Assembly: GCA_937625935.1 (NCBI GenBank)
Contig: OW569384.1
Coordinates: forward strand, 62,001 to 126,000
DNA: 64,000 nt
Source: Tetramitus jugosus
Lineage: Eukaryota > Heterolobosea > Eutetramitea > Acrasida > Vahlkampfiidae
Direction of reading: 5' to 3'
In this document: positions 1 through 10,500 of the stretch, one piece after another
Layout of the letters: the number at the start of each line of letters is the position of its first letter
Position numbering within the stretch: the first letter of the stretch is position 1
The notes under the pieces: model-generated
Seen by the model: the letters and a program-made list of their open reading frames with translations, nothing else
Databases searched by the model: none
Told to the model about the DNA's origin: nothing
Position numbers and translations under genes: made by a program

Positions 1-929
1 TCATCATGCTCTTCTTCCTCGGCATACTCCTCATCTCCCGTTTCTGCTCTTCTCTCGTGCCTTGCCAACAATCGAGATTGAACAAAGAATGCATGTTCTG
101 ATTCATGTGACATGTGCTCCAATGGAACGTTCATGCACGATTCAAGCACTTGATGAGCATTCCAAATGCCATTGGATTCTGCCTTCTCATGACCAACATG
201 ACGACTATTAGAGATGCACTTTTTCTCCATTTTCAAACACTCTTTAACCATGTTTTGTTCATCGTTCAATCTCAACAAGACAACCAATCGCTTCTTACTG
301 TTCACACCACGATGATCATCCGGATTAAACTTGTGAAACACTGGATAGACGTGATCCTTCAGGCTCAACTTTTCTCTCGAAAAGTGATGATCCGACACAT
401 CTTGATCAATAAAGTACTTGTCCATTCGGTAGAGTCGAGTGTACAGATCCATTAAATCACAATGAAACACACAACAGTCACTCCAACTCAATCCTCTTCT
501 ACTACTATTGTCACCACCACTAGAATCAATCAATGACTCCAAATTGGTGCACATTCTCTCATAGCTATGCATCTTGTTGTACCAGTTGGTTTCGAGCTGT
601 AGCATATAGAACAGCTGAGGTTGGATTGCACTGGGATACTTTCTCCTGTGTTGCATCTGCTCTGGATAGTGCACATCACAAATGTATAGCCACAAATCTC
701 TGCCATGAATGGACTGTAGCTTATAAAAGTTGGAGCTGTCAGCTGTAGTTGACACTTTTTTGGCGCCCTTTTTTTTCCGATCAGTTTTTCGCGCAGAAGT
801 ATTTTTCGTGTGCAAAAGAGCGAACCATTCCCGATTGAGCCGTTCAAGCTTGTGAATTTCGTCGCCTGGCAAGAAGAAGAGAATATCAAGAATGACGTCT
901 CTTGGTAGGTCGTTGATTGTCGCTTGCAT
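1..929 (-). CDS. F-box protein, C-terminus cut by window edge
   Basis: An uninterrupted minus-strand frame begins at an ATG at 929 and runs off the left edge (309 codons visible). Residues about 4-38 form a typical F-box: INDLPRDVILDILFFLP, then a helix with NREWFAL. Such domains bind Skp1 and place the protein in an SCF ubiquitin ligase, with the rest recruiting substrate. The remainder is hydrophilic, with many H, C and Y residues, and shows no LRR, kelch or WD repeat that I recognise, so the substrate class is unknown. The visible end is acidic (Glu/Asp run). It is divergent from the next gene across a 223 bp gap. Confident in the F-box, not in the wider role. Confidence 0.8.
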   Translation of the reverse strand, partial: MQATINDLPRDVILDILFFLPGDEIHKLERLNREWFALLHTKNTSARKTDRKKKGAKKVSTTADSSNFYKLQSIHGRDLWLYICDVHYPEQMQHRRKYPSAIQPQLFYMLQLETNWYNKMHSYERMCTNLESLIDSSGGDNSSRRGLSWSDCCVFHCDLMDLYTRLYRMDKYFIDQDVSDHHFSREKLSLKDHVYPVFHKFNPDDHRGVNSKKRLVVLLRLNDEQNMVKECLKMEKKCISNSRHVGHEKAESNGIWNAHQVLESCMNVPLEHMSHESEHAFFVQSRLLARHERRAETGDEEYAEEEEHD

Positions 930-1152
930 TTTAAAACTGTCTGACAGAATAACAGTGTTGTTGATCAACGTGTGAAAATTTCTTCTTTTCTTGTTTCCAA
1001 GCACTGGGCCGACAGACAGAGCTTCGCGCACTATTTGAAGACAGTCCGCATCTTCCATTGGACATTTGCACATTCAGCCAATTCCTTGAAACAATTCGGA
1101 GAAAAACAGCCAAAAACCTTGCTGCTCTGTTTGAACATTCCAGATCACAACA
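930..1152. promoter_or_regulatory. Divergent promoter gap between F-box and lipoyl-like genes
   Basis: This 223 bp gap separates two head-to-head start codons (929 minus, 1153 plus), so both promoters must lie here or overlap the coding ends. I see no clear TATA box. Short open frames cross it on both strands but do not resemble proteins. Confidence 0.45.
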
Positions 1153-1893
1153 ATGATGAAAAGAGCAACAACAGCAATAGCGATCACGATGAGGGTACCA
1201 CCCACCAAGCATCACTGTCCATCCATGTTGCCAATGCTGATGAACACCAAACGTCTACCACCTGCGACGTTGACTGCCCTTAACAAACAAAGAACATTTT
1301 CATTGCATTGCAATGGACAATCTCTCAGAAAAACAATACTGCAACAATTGTCGTCTGCGGCTGCAGATCAGACCGAAAGATCCACTGCAGTAGTTGCATT
1401 CGATATACCCAAATTCACAATCAACGTGCCTCACCTATTCTCTCCGAGTGCCACTGTCAATGGAAGCAATGAGACAACCAACCGTAGTACTACAAAACCA
1501 ATGACCATTTCGGAGATTGCAAATCTGAGAGTGGGTCAATTTCTGCCAAAGGATGACACTGTTGCGATCGTTGACTGTGGTAATGGATTTTTGTTGGATG
1601 TGAGAGCACAGGACGATGGATTTGTGGAGAAGGTGTTGGTCGAATCGGGTCAAGTGATTGAATGTGGTCAACCCATTGTTCAAATGAGTTGTGCAATTGA
1701 TGAGAAGACGATGCCTGAACTGTTTGCAGAGATGAATGCTTCTCTGGCTCAAACTGCAGATGCATCGGTGATGGATATCATTCTCATATCACTCAAGGAC
1801 AATCGAAAAGCAATCCAACAACTAGCAATGCTCACTGGTGTTCTCTTGTTTGCCATCTTTCTGTTCCTTTATGTCTTTTACTCCACCAAATAA
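1153..1893 (+). CDS. Tail-anchored protein with lipoyl/biotinyl-like domain lacking the modified lysine
   Basis: 246 aa. The N-terminus is basic and rich in S, T and R, possibly an organelle-targeting sequence. Residues about 127-178 match a lipoyl/biotinyl carrier hairpin: GQFLPKDDTVAIV, then DDGFVEKVLVESGQVIECGQP. At the hairpin tip, where E2 enzymes carry D-K-A/V, this protein has G-N-G (Asn near residue 144), so it should not be lipoylated or biotinylated. A hydrophobic segment (about 226-243) at the extreme C-terminus suggests a tail anchor, with the domain facing the cytosol or matrix. No dehydrogenase E2 catalytic or subunit-binding domain is present. It could be a structural fold reused for protein binding. 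The start is the first of two adjacent ATGs; a later start is possible. Confidence 0.6.
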   Translation: MMKRATTAIAITMRVPPTKHHCPSMLPMLMNTKRLPPATLTALNKQRTFSLHCNGQSLRKTILQQLSSAAADQTERSTAVVAFDIPKFTINVPHLFSPSATVNGSNETTNRSTTKPMTISEIANLRVGQFLPKDDTVAIVDCGNGFLLDVRAQDDGFVEKVLVESGQVIECGQPIVQMSCAIDEKTMPELFAEMNASLAQTADASVMDIILISLKDNRKAIQQLAMLTGVLLFAIFLFLYVFYSTK

Positions 1894-2018
1894 ATCCATT
1901 TTGTTCCGTCCCGATCCCTTTTTAAGACGCTCCTAAACGGGTGGTGCAGGAATCAAGGAACAGATAGGTCACCCTTCCCCGGCACTTAGGACGAAAATCC
2001 AACCAAACAAACAAAAAC

Positions 2019-2571
2019 ATGGATTGGAAAAGGATTGGCTGGATTGGAGCCATTGTGTCAGGGATTGGTGTTTTGGTTGTAGTGGTGGCCATTTTCGTAG
2101 TAGTTGTTGGTGGGCTCAGCGTTGCTGCCCTTGTATCCTGACCTGCAAATAACAGGCCTGCGGTGCACCAAGTGTAAACTTTCTGGATTGACTGTACATG
2201 TGGAAGCATCTGTTTGGGTGAGCATAGAGAATAAGATGTTGAAGAAAGATATCACTATCAAGAGTTTCAAAGGAGATGTATCTTGGAGCGGCTACTCCCT
2301 GGGAACTACAAACCAAAACACCTTGTGCGAGGGGCAATCTTTCCCATTGACCATCAAGGGTCGTGGAAAACAAGAAGTATGTGTGAAGATGAATGGGTCA
2401 ATGCGAGTGCCACTCATCAATTTAGTGAATCTCGGAATTGCGTACGCCAAAAACGATATGACAATGTTTGTGTTCGGGAATGCAAGAGTTCAATTTGGTG
2501 CCTTCAAGAATATCAAGTTGCCTCTTATGTATAACGTTGTTGCTCGGCCCAAGTTGTGTGACTGTTTGTAA
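2019..2571 (+). CDS. Single-pass membrane protein, possibly LEA_2/WHy-like (46 nt intron)
   Basis: Modelled with exons 2019-2109 and 2156-2571. The intron 2110-2155 is 46 nt, starts GTGGGC and ends AACAG; the phases match exactly (one base carried into GGC), giving 168 aa. Without splicing, the ATG frame stops just after the membrane segment. Residues 8-30 are a strong transmembrane helix, followed by a CTKCK motif and a beta-rich region with alternating hydrophobics. N-terminal helix plus beta domain recalls plant NDR1/LEA_2 proteins, but the similarity is weak. A cytosol-short, lumen-long orientation is likely. It ends 78 bp before the convergent malic enzyme gene. Confidence 0.6.
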
Positions 2572-2648
2572 GCCAGTTGTAACACAAAACAAAATTGACA
2601 CCAACATAAATTAAAACTGCTTTTTGTCGATTTATTGTGTCGAGCAAT

Positions 2649-4447
2649 TTAGTGCTGGACATACTCTGGTTCATAAATGTATTGACGGATCAATGGCTCC
2701 CAGTCTTCCACTTGCATTGTTGACAAACCTTCCTTCACTGCTTGTTGAGCAACAGCCTTGGCAATGTGGAATGAAATGTTTCTAATTTGGGCCAAATCTG
2801 GATAGATCTCACCAATGTCCAACTTGTCTTGTGGTGTCAGAGAGGCCAATGTTTGAGATGCAGCCAAAACCATCAATTCACTGACATGCTTTGCCTTACT
2901 GACAACAGCACCCAATCCCAAACCTGGGAAAATGTACATGTTGTTTCCTTGACCTGGCTTAATGGTCTTTCCGTTGAACTCGACAGAAGGGAATGGAGAT
3001 CCGGAGGCAAAGATGCACTTTCCGTCAGTCCATTGAACAGCTTGCTCAGCAGTACATTCAGAGTTCTTTGTTGGGTTGGACAGAGCAAAAACAATAGGCT
3101 TGACAGCGTGAGAAGCAAGAGCACGGATCACTTCCTCATTGAAGGATCCACCTTGACCAGATAGACCAATCAAACCAGTTGGCTTGACATAGTTGACAAC
3201 GTCGACCAATGAGACCAACTTCTCTTCAATGTCCTGTGCGTATGGTTCCTTGTGCTTCTCCAAGACACCTCCTCTGTTCTTGGTGACCAATCCCTTGGAG
3301 TCAACAAAGAAAATGTTCTTTCTCAACTCTTCAGCAGTCTTTTGTGGATTGTCGAGTTGCATGACACCGACAATTTGATCAGCGACACCAACAGCGGCAC
3401 TACCAGCACCCAAGAAGACCAACTTGTGCTCAGAGGCACAAATACCGGTCAATTTGGCAGCATTCAAGAATCCAGAAACAATGACAGCACCAGTTCCTTG
3501 AATATCATCATTGAAGCACAGTACTCTATCTCTGTACTTTTCCAACAATTCAAAGCAAACATCATTGGAGAAGTCTTCGAATTGAACGAGACATTGTGGC
3601 CACTTGTCTTGCACAGCAGTCATGAACTCGTCAACAAATTCGTAGAATTGTGGGCCACGGACTCTCTTTTGTCTCAAACCAAGATAGAGAGTGTCGTTCA
3701 ACATGTTTTCATTGTTGGTACCAACGTCCAATGTGACTGGGAGTGTCTTGCGAGGATGGAATCCAGCACCAGCAACATAGAGACTCAATTTTCCAATAGG
3801 GATACCCATACCGTTGGATCCCAAATCACCCAAACCAAGAATTCTGCTACCATCAGTCACAACAATAATATCAGGAGTGTTTCTCCAGTTGTTCAAGATG
3901 CTTCTCACGTCACCCTTGTCTTCCAATGAGAGGTACATGCCTTGTGCATTTCTCCAAACAGCATCAAACTTGACACAAGCTTCACCAACCTATTATTGTG
4001 AAGAAACAATGTTTGGCGCCAAAAAAAATCAAGATTTTGCAGTCTGTTAGCTCAAATGATCCTCTCACTACAACAAAAAAGCTTGAATGAACGAGAATGA
4101 AAAAAAAAGACACATACAGTTGGTGTATAGACAATAGGCATCATCTCAACCAAATTGTCAATCAACAAACGATAAAACAATGTTTCATTTCTGTTTTGGA
4201 GTGAAATCAAATAAATGTATCTCTCCAATGGAGTCTCAAAAGCTCTGAATTGTCTCAAAGCTCTCACACACTGTTGTTCCAATGATTCAACAGAAGGTGG
4301 CAACAAACCTCTGAGTTTGAGTTGAGATCTCTCTTGCTTTGTGAAAGCAGTGCCCTTGTTGAATGTGGAATCACTGAGGATATTGGCTTGTGTGGCAGTG
4401 AACTCATATGGGTCATGCAAGACTTGATTACTGACTGATCTCTTCAT
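2649..4447 (-). CDS. NAD(P)-dependent malic enzyme, two exons
   Basis: Exon 1 is 4118-4447 and exon 2 is 2649-3989, around a 128 nt intron (GTATGT...ATAG); together they give 556 aa, the usual length. Splicing rebuilds the family signature MPIVYTPTVGEAC across the junction. Later motifs are GLGDLGSNGMGIPIGKL (malate/NAD region), FEDFSNDVCFELL, FNDDIQGTG with metal-binding acidic residues, the Rossmann LGAGSAAVGVA, and FALSNPTKNSECTAEQA. It converts malate to pyruvate and CO2 with reduction of NAD or NADP. Cofactor choice cannot be fixed by eye. No clear mitochondrial presequence is seen before the conserved core, so a cytosolic site is likely. Confidence 0.95.
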
Positions 4448-4663
4448 GATGATGATTTTTGTAACGTTACAGGTGTGTGAGGGTGTGTGGATGAGAGTGT
4501 GTGGACGTGTTTTTTTGATCGCCAGAAAAATTTTCACTGCCAAAATTCTTTCAGAAGGTTTTGTGCGCAACGACAAGTTGTACACGTCAGCAATGTCCTA
4601 TTGACACCTACCCAATCAAAACGGGAAGAATCTGATTGAATCATGTCTTGAGATTTTTTGTTT

Positions 4664-6562
4664 TTATAAAAGGTCAGACAACGAAGATGCCATTTCGGCT
4701 TGTTGGTCATCACCAGTTGGAAGATGTTCCTCCTCTTCCTTTGTTGCGTGTTCTTCTTGAATGACTTCGTTTTTGGTTTGTTCTTCCTCTTGGCCGATTG
4801 CTTCTTCTGCGGCTTCGCGAGCCTCTCTGATTACTTCCTCGACTGCAACTTCTATGGTGGTGTCCTTTGTTTGAAATCCTTGTTGTTTCCATTCACTCGG
4901 CAACGCACTCTCCTTGGAGTGTCGAAACATTTGCTGAACTCTGCTGCTGTAACTGGGAACTTGTGCAGCAAATTTACTCGCATAATTCTCAACGCCTGGT
5001 GTTCGATCAAAGAAGAGCAATGCGCTGCCGCCAAGAGTCAATAGGATCAAGAGAACAATCAATGCAAGCTTGGAAAGCGTCCAACTCTTTTGTTCGTCAT
5101 GAACTTCATCCATCTTGGTCTCCTCTTGTTCGACTACCAACGGAGGACTGATCCGAGAAGGAATGACGGAAGTTTCTGATGATTCGACAGCACTCGTGCT
5201 TGCTGATCTTCTCGAAAGCCTGGCTTGTTTCCTTCGATCGTGCGATGAGGATGATGACTGAGATCTGATTGGAGATATGTTGCGAGAAGATCGGTCCGTA
5301 TCTAAGTTGGAGTTTTGAGCAGAGACCATTGCATCGTCAAGCAGTGACAATCTTCGATTCAACCGGGCGTTCTGCTTTTTCGAAAAGGCTCGTAGCTTTT
5401 GCTTCTCCATTTGAATGATTTGTCTCTGTGCGATAATGGAGCTCAAAGTGGACATGGATGGCAAATCATGATTGTAGCTGTTGCGCTCATTCTCTTCATT
5501 TCTACGATAGTAAGCATCTCGCGGAGTAGAGCTGGCTCTTCGATCGTACCTATTTCTATCATCAGTGGATAATACTCGACTTCTTCTTCGTCTTCTGTCG
5601 GCGTCGGCAGCAGAAGTAGCAGAATTAAAGTGAAATGCATTGTCGTGATTCCGATTATAATCATAATAAAAAGATGAAGAGGATGGAGGGGCCATCATCG
5701 TAGGAGGATAACTGTGTCGACCATGTACCGGGGGTCTCGAATCGAAACCGCGGCTCATGTAAGAATGGGAATAGCGATTACTCATGCGATCTTCATCATC
5801 ATTCGAGTCCATACCTCCTCTTGTACTCCTTTCTCTTGTCATTCTTCTCCTCATTGTTTCATTTTCCCTTGCATCTCCATTATGATATCGATTCACTCTC
5901 ACCGTATCACGATTATCCAGAGTTTCATCATCATAATGCTTGTTTGTGAATGGTGGTGGCTGTGGACGATTGACACTTGGACCAGCAGTAGCATAGCTCT
6001 GCTTATTGTTTGTAATGGAAATGGTAATGGGAGCTTCTGTTTCTCTGGTCTTTGGCAACTGAACATGATAATGAGTTGTTTTTGTCTGTTGTTCCTGATT
6101 TTTCAGGAGATCATGATCGCGATCGCTCTTGTGAGGAGGTGCAGCACCATGACTCTCATCATGATGATCACCACCAACGACGACAGTGTCATAACTGAGA
6201 TCACTTGTTGGAGACATTGTGTTTTTGTCACCTTCAACAACAGAATGAGAATGCTTGAGTCCTCTTCTGTGTCGAACAATCGCAATTTCATCATCATCAC
6301 TCTCATGATCATCATCATCATTATCATTATCACCACATACAGTGCCCATCATCATGTCATCACCATTATCATTTAGATCACCATTATGGTACTTTTGTTT
6401 CTTGTTGTTTTGGGTTGCAGTGTGATGACGATTGATAACGACATCGAGATCGTTATTGTCATTGTTGTCATCATCACTGCTGCTATTATGAATGAAGAGC
6501 TCCGACAGTTTTCTCTTGTGACCATGAGAGTGCTCCACCGGGTGCGGTGGTGATGGATGCAT
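4664..6562 (-). CDS. Low-complexity acidic/basic protein with one membrane segment, unknown
   Basis: The ATG at 6562 gives 632 aa; the frame is open further upstream to 6670 but that extension looks like leader. The first 490 residues are disordered: Asp/Asn runs, His clusters and Arg/Ser-rich stretches like RRRMTRERSTRGG. One strong hydrophobic helix lies near 495-517 (LSKLALIVLLILLTLGGSA), followed by about 115 residues ending in a Glu-rich, probably helical tail. Not recognised. Layout suggests a membrane protein with a long charged domain on one side; the RS-like stretches could suit a nuclear envelope protein, which is speculation. It is divergent from the RWP-RK-like gene across 461 bp. 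Confidence 0.65.
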   Translation of the reverse strand: MHPSPPHPVEHSHGHKRKLSELFIHNSSSDDDNNDNNDLDVVINRHHTATQNNKKQKYHNGDLNDNGDDMMMGTVCGDNDNDDDDHESDDDEIAIVRHRRGLKHSHSVVEGDKNTMSPTSDLSYDTVVVGGDHHDESHGAAPPHKSDRDHDLLKNQEQQTKTTHYHVQLPKTRETEAPITISITNNKQSYATAGPSVNRPQPPPFTNKHYDDETLDNRDTVRVNRYHNGDARENETMRRRMTRERSTRGGMDSNDDEDRMSNRYSHSYMSRGFDSRPPVHGRHSYPPTMMAPPSSSSFYYDYNRNHDNAFHFNSATSAADADRRRRRSRVLSTDDRNRYDRRASSTPRDAYYRRNEENERNSYNHDLPSMSTLSSIIAQRQIIQMEKQKLRAFSKKQNARLNRRLSLLDDAMVSAQNSNLDTDRSSRNISPIRSQSSSSSHDRRKQARLSRRSASTSAVESSETSVIPSRISPPLVVEQEETKMDEVHDEQKSWTLSKLALIVLLILLTLGGSALLFFDRTPGVENYASKFAAQVPSYSSRVQQMFRHSKESALPSEWKQQGFQTKDTTIEVAVEEVIREAREAAEEAIGQEEEQTKNEVIQEEHATKEEEEHLPTGDDQQAEMASSLSDLL

Positions 6563-7023
6563 GGTTGATCGGAGAGTGTTTTTTTTTCTGTTTTGGTTTG
6601 TAAATCGCGAGTTTTGGGAGAGAGGGATTTTACAAAAAAATTCTTCTTCAAAGGAAGGATCTCTTCCCACCTAGTAATTTTGAAAAGGAAAGGTATGAGC
6701 CATCACAGCCAGAAACAAGTCTGTGCAGACATTGGAGAGTTCCCAATGAACGTTGGTTTACGAATGATGAGCATTATTTCGTCCGATTTCGGGACAGTTG
6801 ACAACGGGATGATACCAGGAAGAGTAGGTCGATATCGGGACAAATAAGGTGTATTCTTTTTGCGCAAACTTTTTGTCTTTTTTTGTTGTTTGTTGGTGGT
6901 AAGGTGACATATGCGTGGCTCCACAGATGTAACACTGAATTCCAAACCAACCAAACCAAAAGACCATAATCCATCACTGTAATAGACCTCAAACAAGTTG
7001 TTACTATTCATCCTGTTGTTGCT
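6563..7023. promoter_or_regulatory. Divergent intergenic region
   Basis: 461 bp between the start codons at 6562 (minus) and 7024 (plus). A 102-codon minus-strand frame (6703-7011) is open here, but all three minus frames are open in part and its residue make-up is not protein-like, so I treat the stretch as promoter sequence. Confidence 0.35.
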
Positions 7024-7524
7024 ATGGTGTTGCCTCAGAACGAGGGACTACCCAGAGGAAGTGGAACCGGAGGCCAGCGGTACCAGTATAGTGCCTACAT
7101 ACCCACGGTTATCGAAGAGCGACCAAGCCCGAAGAAGAAGGGCAGAAAACAAAAATTTTTCATTTCTGAACAGGAGTTGACAAAGTATTACGGTCTTTCT
7201 CAACCTGATGCTGCCCAGAGACTAGGTGTCTCTGTGAGCACCCTCAAGAGAAGGTTTTATGAGCTTCACCCAGACATGAGGTGGCCATACAACTTTCAGA
7301 ATGAAGCAACACGTGACGTGGAGTCAGGTGCTGTGACGGATCGTCCTATAAGCCAGGGGAATGATCAAGCAAGACAAAGTGAGTCAGACAAGAGACGAAC
7401 TGTGAGAAGCAAGATGAGCTTGAGCAGAATAATTCACCCATACAACTCACCCAACACGGTGTACATTGATGATCAGACAATGAAAGAGCTCCAACATGCT
7501 TTTCATTCCAATACCGATAAATAA
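7024..7524 (+). CDS. Small RWP-RK-like DNA-binding protein
   Basis: 166 aa from an ATG. Residues about 47-90 align with the RWP-RK helix-turn-helix: ISEQELTKYYGL, then DAAQRLGVSVSTLKRRF, ending in MRWPY, which matches the RWPY core. In plants and protists such proteins regulate transcription in nitrogen response or differentiation. The final R-K step of the signature is replaced (RWPYNF), so it is a divergent member. No NIN-type PB1 domain follows; the tail is hydrophilic. The N-terminal basic patch PKKKGRKQKF could be a nuclear signal. It converges with the CCAR-like gene, stops only 29 bp apart. Confidence 0.7.
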   Translation: MVLPQNEGLPRGSGTGGQRYQYSAYIPTVIEERPSPKKKGRKQKFFISEQELTKYYGLSQPDAAQRLGVSVSTLKRRFYELHPDMRWPYNFQNEATRDVESGAVTDRPISQGNDQARQSESDKRRTVRSKMSLSRIIHPYNSPNTVYIDDQTMKELQHAFHSNTDK

Positions 7525-7552
7525 GTTTTCATTTTCATACCTAAAGTTTATC

Positions 7553-10500
7553 TTATTGAGGATAGAGCTTGGAACAAAGTGAGTGATAGAAGAGCCTTGA
7601 GCGATCGCATTGAGTTGAAACAAGATGGTGCACAAATGATCGAGACAATCCTTGTGAGAGTCCATGAATCAATGTTTCAATGTCAGAGCAGCGAAGATAA
7701 CCGAGATTATTTCTATCAAAGTATTGGAAAGCCAGCAAAAGGGCTTTGCGTTCTGATGAAACAGTTTGCTTATCGTTTAGATGTCTATTTTCATCTTCTT
7801 GAACATCATTCTTCTCAATATCTCCAGTGTTCGGTGCAGCTTCTTCAGACTTTTCTTCCTGGTTTGTGTCAATCAGTTGATCAAGAGTTGTTGTCTCTGA
7901 GTCTAGTGCTTCATGGACTGCTGTTTCTGTTGTTGTTGGCACTTGTTGTTCATCTAGTGTGCTGGCTAGTGTCTCAGTGTGCACCGCATCCATTTCTTTC
8001 TGTTCCTCCTCCATGCGTTCGCCATCTTCACTCTTTTCCTTTTCAGCGAGACTTGTAGTCGATTCTTGTGATGAGGCCTTGTTTCCAGTAGAGTCACTAC
8101 TTTCTTCACTGTGCTTACTCTTTTCTGTTGTCTCGACTTCGTTGCTTCTTCTAATAGCGGTCAATATCATTCGAGAGTACTTTCTTTGGAGATATTCATG
8201 GAAACTTTCAGCAAACAGCGATACCTCAAAAGTACTCTCCAATCTATCATCCAAATTGTAGTCCAACAGCCCATCGAGAGAAATAGACGTGCATCGAATA
8301 TCTTTGGTGCTTGCTGTGTGGTTTGTTACACAGTAAAGTACAGGCTTCTCAGGTTTTTGTTCCATGATTTTGTTCCGTAGTTCTTCATCTTCTTTTCTCG
8401 CCTTCTCCTCTTCATTTTCGTCTTGTTCATTAACGTCTGTCTCATCGTCAATCTTCATCTCGTCTTCTGCGTCCAACTCTTGATCTTTTTCTTCTTCCTG
8501 TCTTTTCTTTTCAGCCTCCTTCTTCACCTTGATTCTCTCAGCGGACAACAATGCCTCCAGTCTCTGGTTCCACAATTGTTCAAACTCATTCTTGTCCGGC
8601 ACAATGTCCCACACGTTAGGAACAAAGATCAATGTTCTCTCTTGCCTGTCTGGATAGGAAACTCCCTGAATCTCCTCGGCTGGGCGATGGTACCATATCT
8701 CGACAAACTTGTTCCATTGAGTGCACTTTGACAAATCAATTCCCATGAATTCTCGTGTTGTACGAATCGCTGTCTTGATCAATGTAGCATCACTCGTCGG
8801 ATCTACTCCATCCTTCTCAGGATCCCACGTGCCTCCAATGCACATCAATTCAGATGATCGATCTCTCTTTCTTACGAGAAATCGAATCTTGTGTGATGCG
8901 TGATGAGCATCGAGGGCTGGCAACTGTGCTTCCTTTGATTCTGAAGAAGATTGTTTATAGCCACTATCTTTACCATCTCTCTCATCATCGTCATCACTAT
9001 CATCATTATGCAATGTCTTTCTTGCAAACTTGCTTGGCTTATACCCATTATTCACTTCTTCCTCTCTTTCATTGTCAGATTCATTCTGTGTCTTATCGTG
9101 CACACCATTCTCATTGTCATTCGCTTGTTGTTTCTCTACAATAAACTCACTCGGTTCCTCAGTATTCAACAACTGCTCTACACTGTCAATGAGCATGACT
9201 CGCACATTGAATTTAATTCTGTTAAACAGTGGTGCTCCACTTGTTTTTTCATCTGCAGATGCTACTGTTGTTGTTTGACCATTCTGATCCTTACTAAACA
9301 GTCTCAATTCATTATCAATCACATAGGGAACAATTGAATCGATTCTAATGTGCACATTCTCACTTTCATCATCATCATCACCAACAACAACAGTAGTATC
9401 ACTATCCACTTGTGAACTTTGCGAATTTGGTGTTATTGGAGTAGTAGTAGATGATGGTAACACAGTCATCCAATGATTAATCAATCGTGTAAAATCAGGT
9501 GAAATGTACAAGTGAGAATAACATCTCTTCAAATCCAAAAATTGTCTTTCTCTGCTGTTCAACAGTGCATCTGGATTCAAACTCACATCATACGGCTTAT
9601 CCGTCATCATCATCATCACCGAACTGGAACGATGATGCTGATCATTCACAGTACTTGATGTTTTCTTTTTGTTGTTGTGACGATGATCATCATTCGTCGT
9701 AGTCTTTGATGAGTATCGATTCTGTAGTGGTGAATTGGATCGACCTCTCTTGTTTGACTTTGATCCAGTCACTGTATTGTTATGGTGTTGATGTTGATAA
9801 TGAGATTGTTGTCTCTTGTGATTACTATTGCTGCTGCTGTTGCTGTTACGATTGTTGGGAGAGACACTTCTCTTGTTTCTCTGATACTGTTGATGTTGAT
9901 GTTGATGTTGATGATGATTGTTGTAATCACCTCTTTTATTGTTATTGTTGTTGTTGTGATGATAATGATGATGATAAGGTTGTTGTTGTTGTTGAAGATT
10001 GTTTTTGGCCATGGATCCGTACGGTGAAATCCTGTTTGAATGACTATCATTGAACGATGATGATGATGATGGATATTTCGAAGTGTATGGATTATGTTGC
10101 TGCTGTTGTTGAGACATCAACATTTTAGGTGCCATACTACTATATGGTGAACTATTCACTACTAGCGCACTAGTAGTTGTTGTATTCACTGCTGAATATG
10201 GATTTTGATAGGGTGAGACTTTTTGTTGTTGATTTATGATTGGTGGTGGAGCTTGTTGTGATGCATATGGATTATGTTGTTGTTGTTGATATGGGTGATG
10301 ATGCTGTTGATGATGATGTGGTAGTTGTTGTTGTTGAGCATTGGTAAGATAGGGATTCTTATTATTATTGTTGTTACTGTTTGTTAGACCATAAGGATGA
10401 TTCTGTTGTTGTTGTTGTTGTTGTTGATAGAGTGATGATGAGAGAGGTTGTGAAGAATAGGGAGTAGTAGTCGTCGTCGCAGTGGCCGTATGTAGGACTT

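Noticed and set aside
114-455. 113-codon plus-strand frame
   Set aside because: It lies wholly antisense to the F-box gene, which has a recognisable domain in its own frame.
3252-3929. 225-codon plus-strand frame
   Set aside because: Antisense to the conserved malic enzyme exon; no protein-like pattern.
6703-7011. 102-codon minus frame in the divergent gap
   Set aside because: Other frames in the same stretch are open too and the residue pattern is not protein-like.
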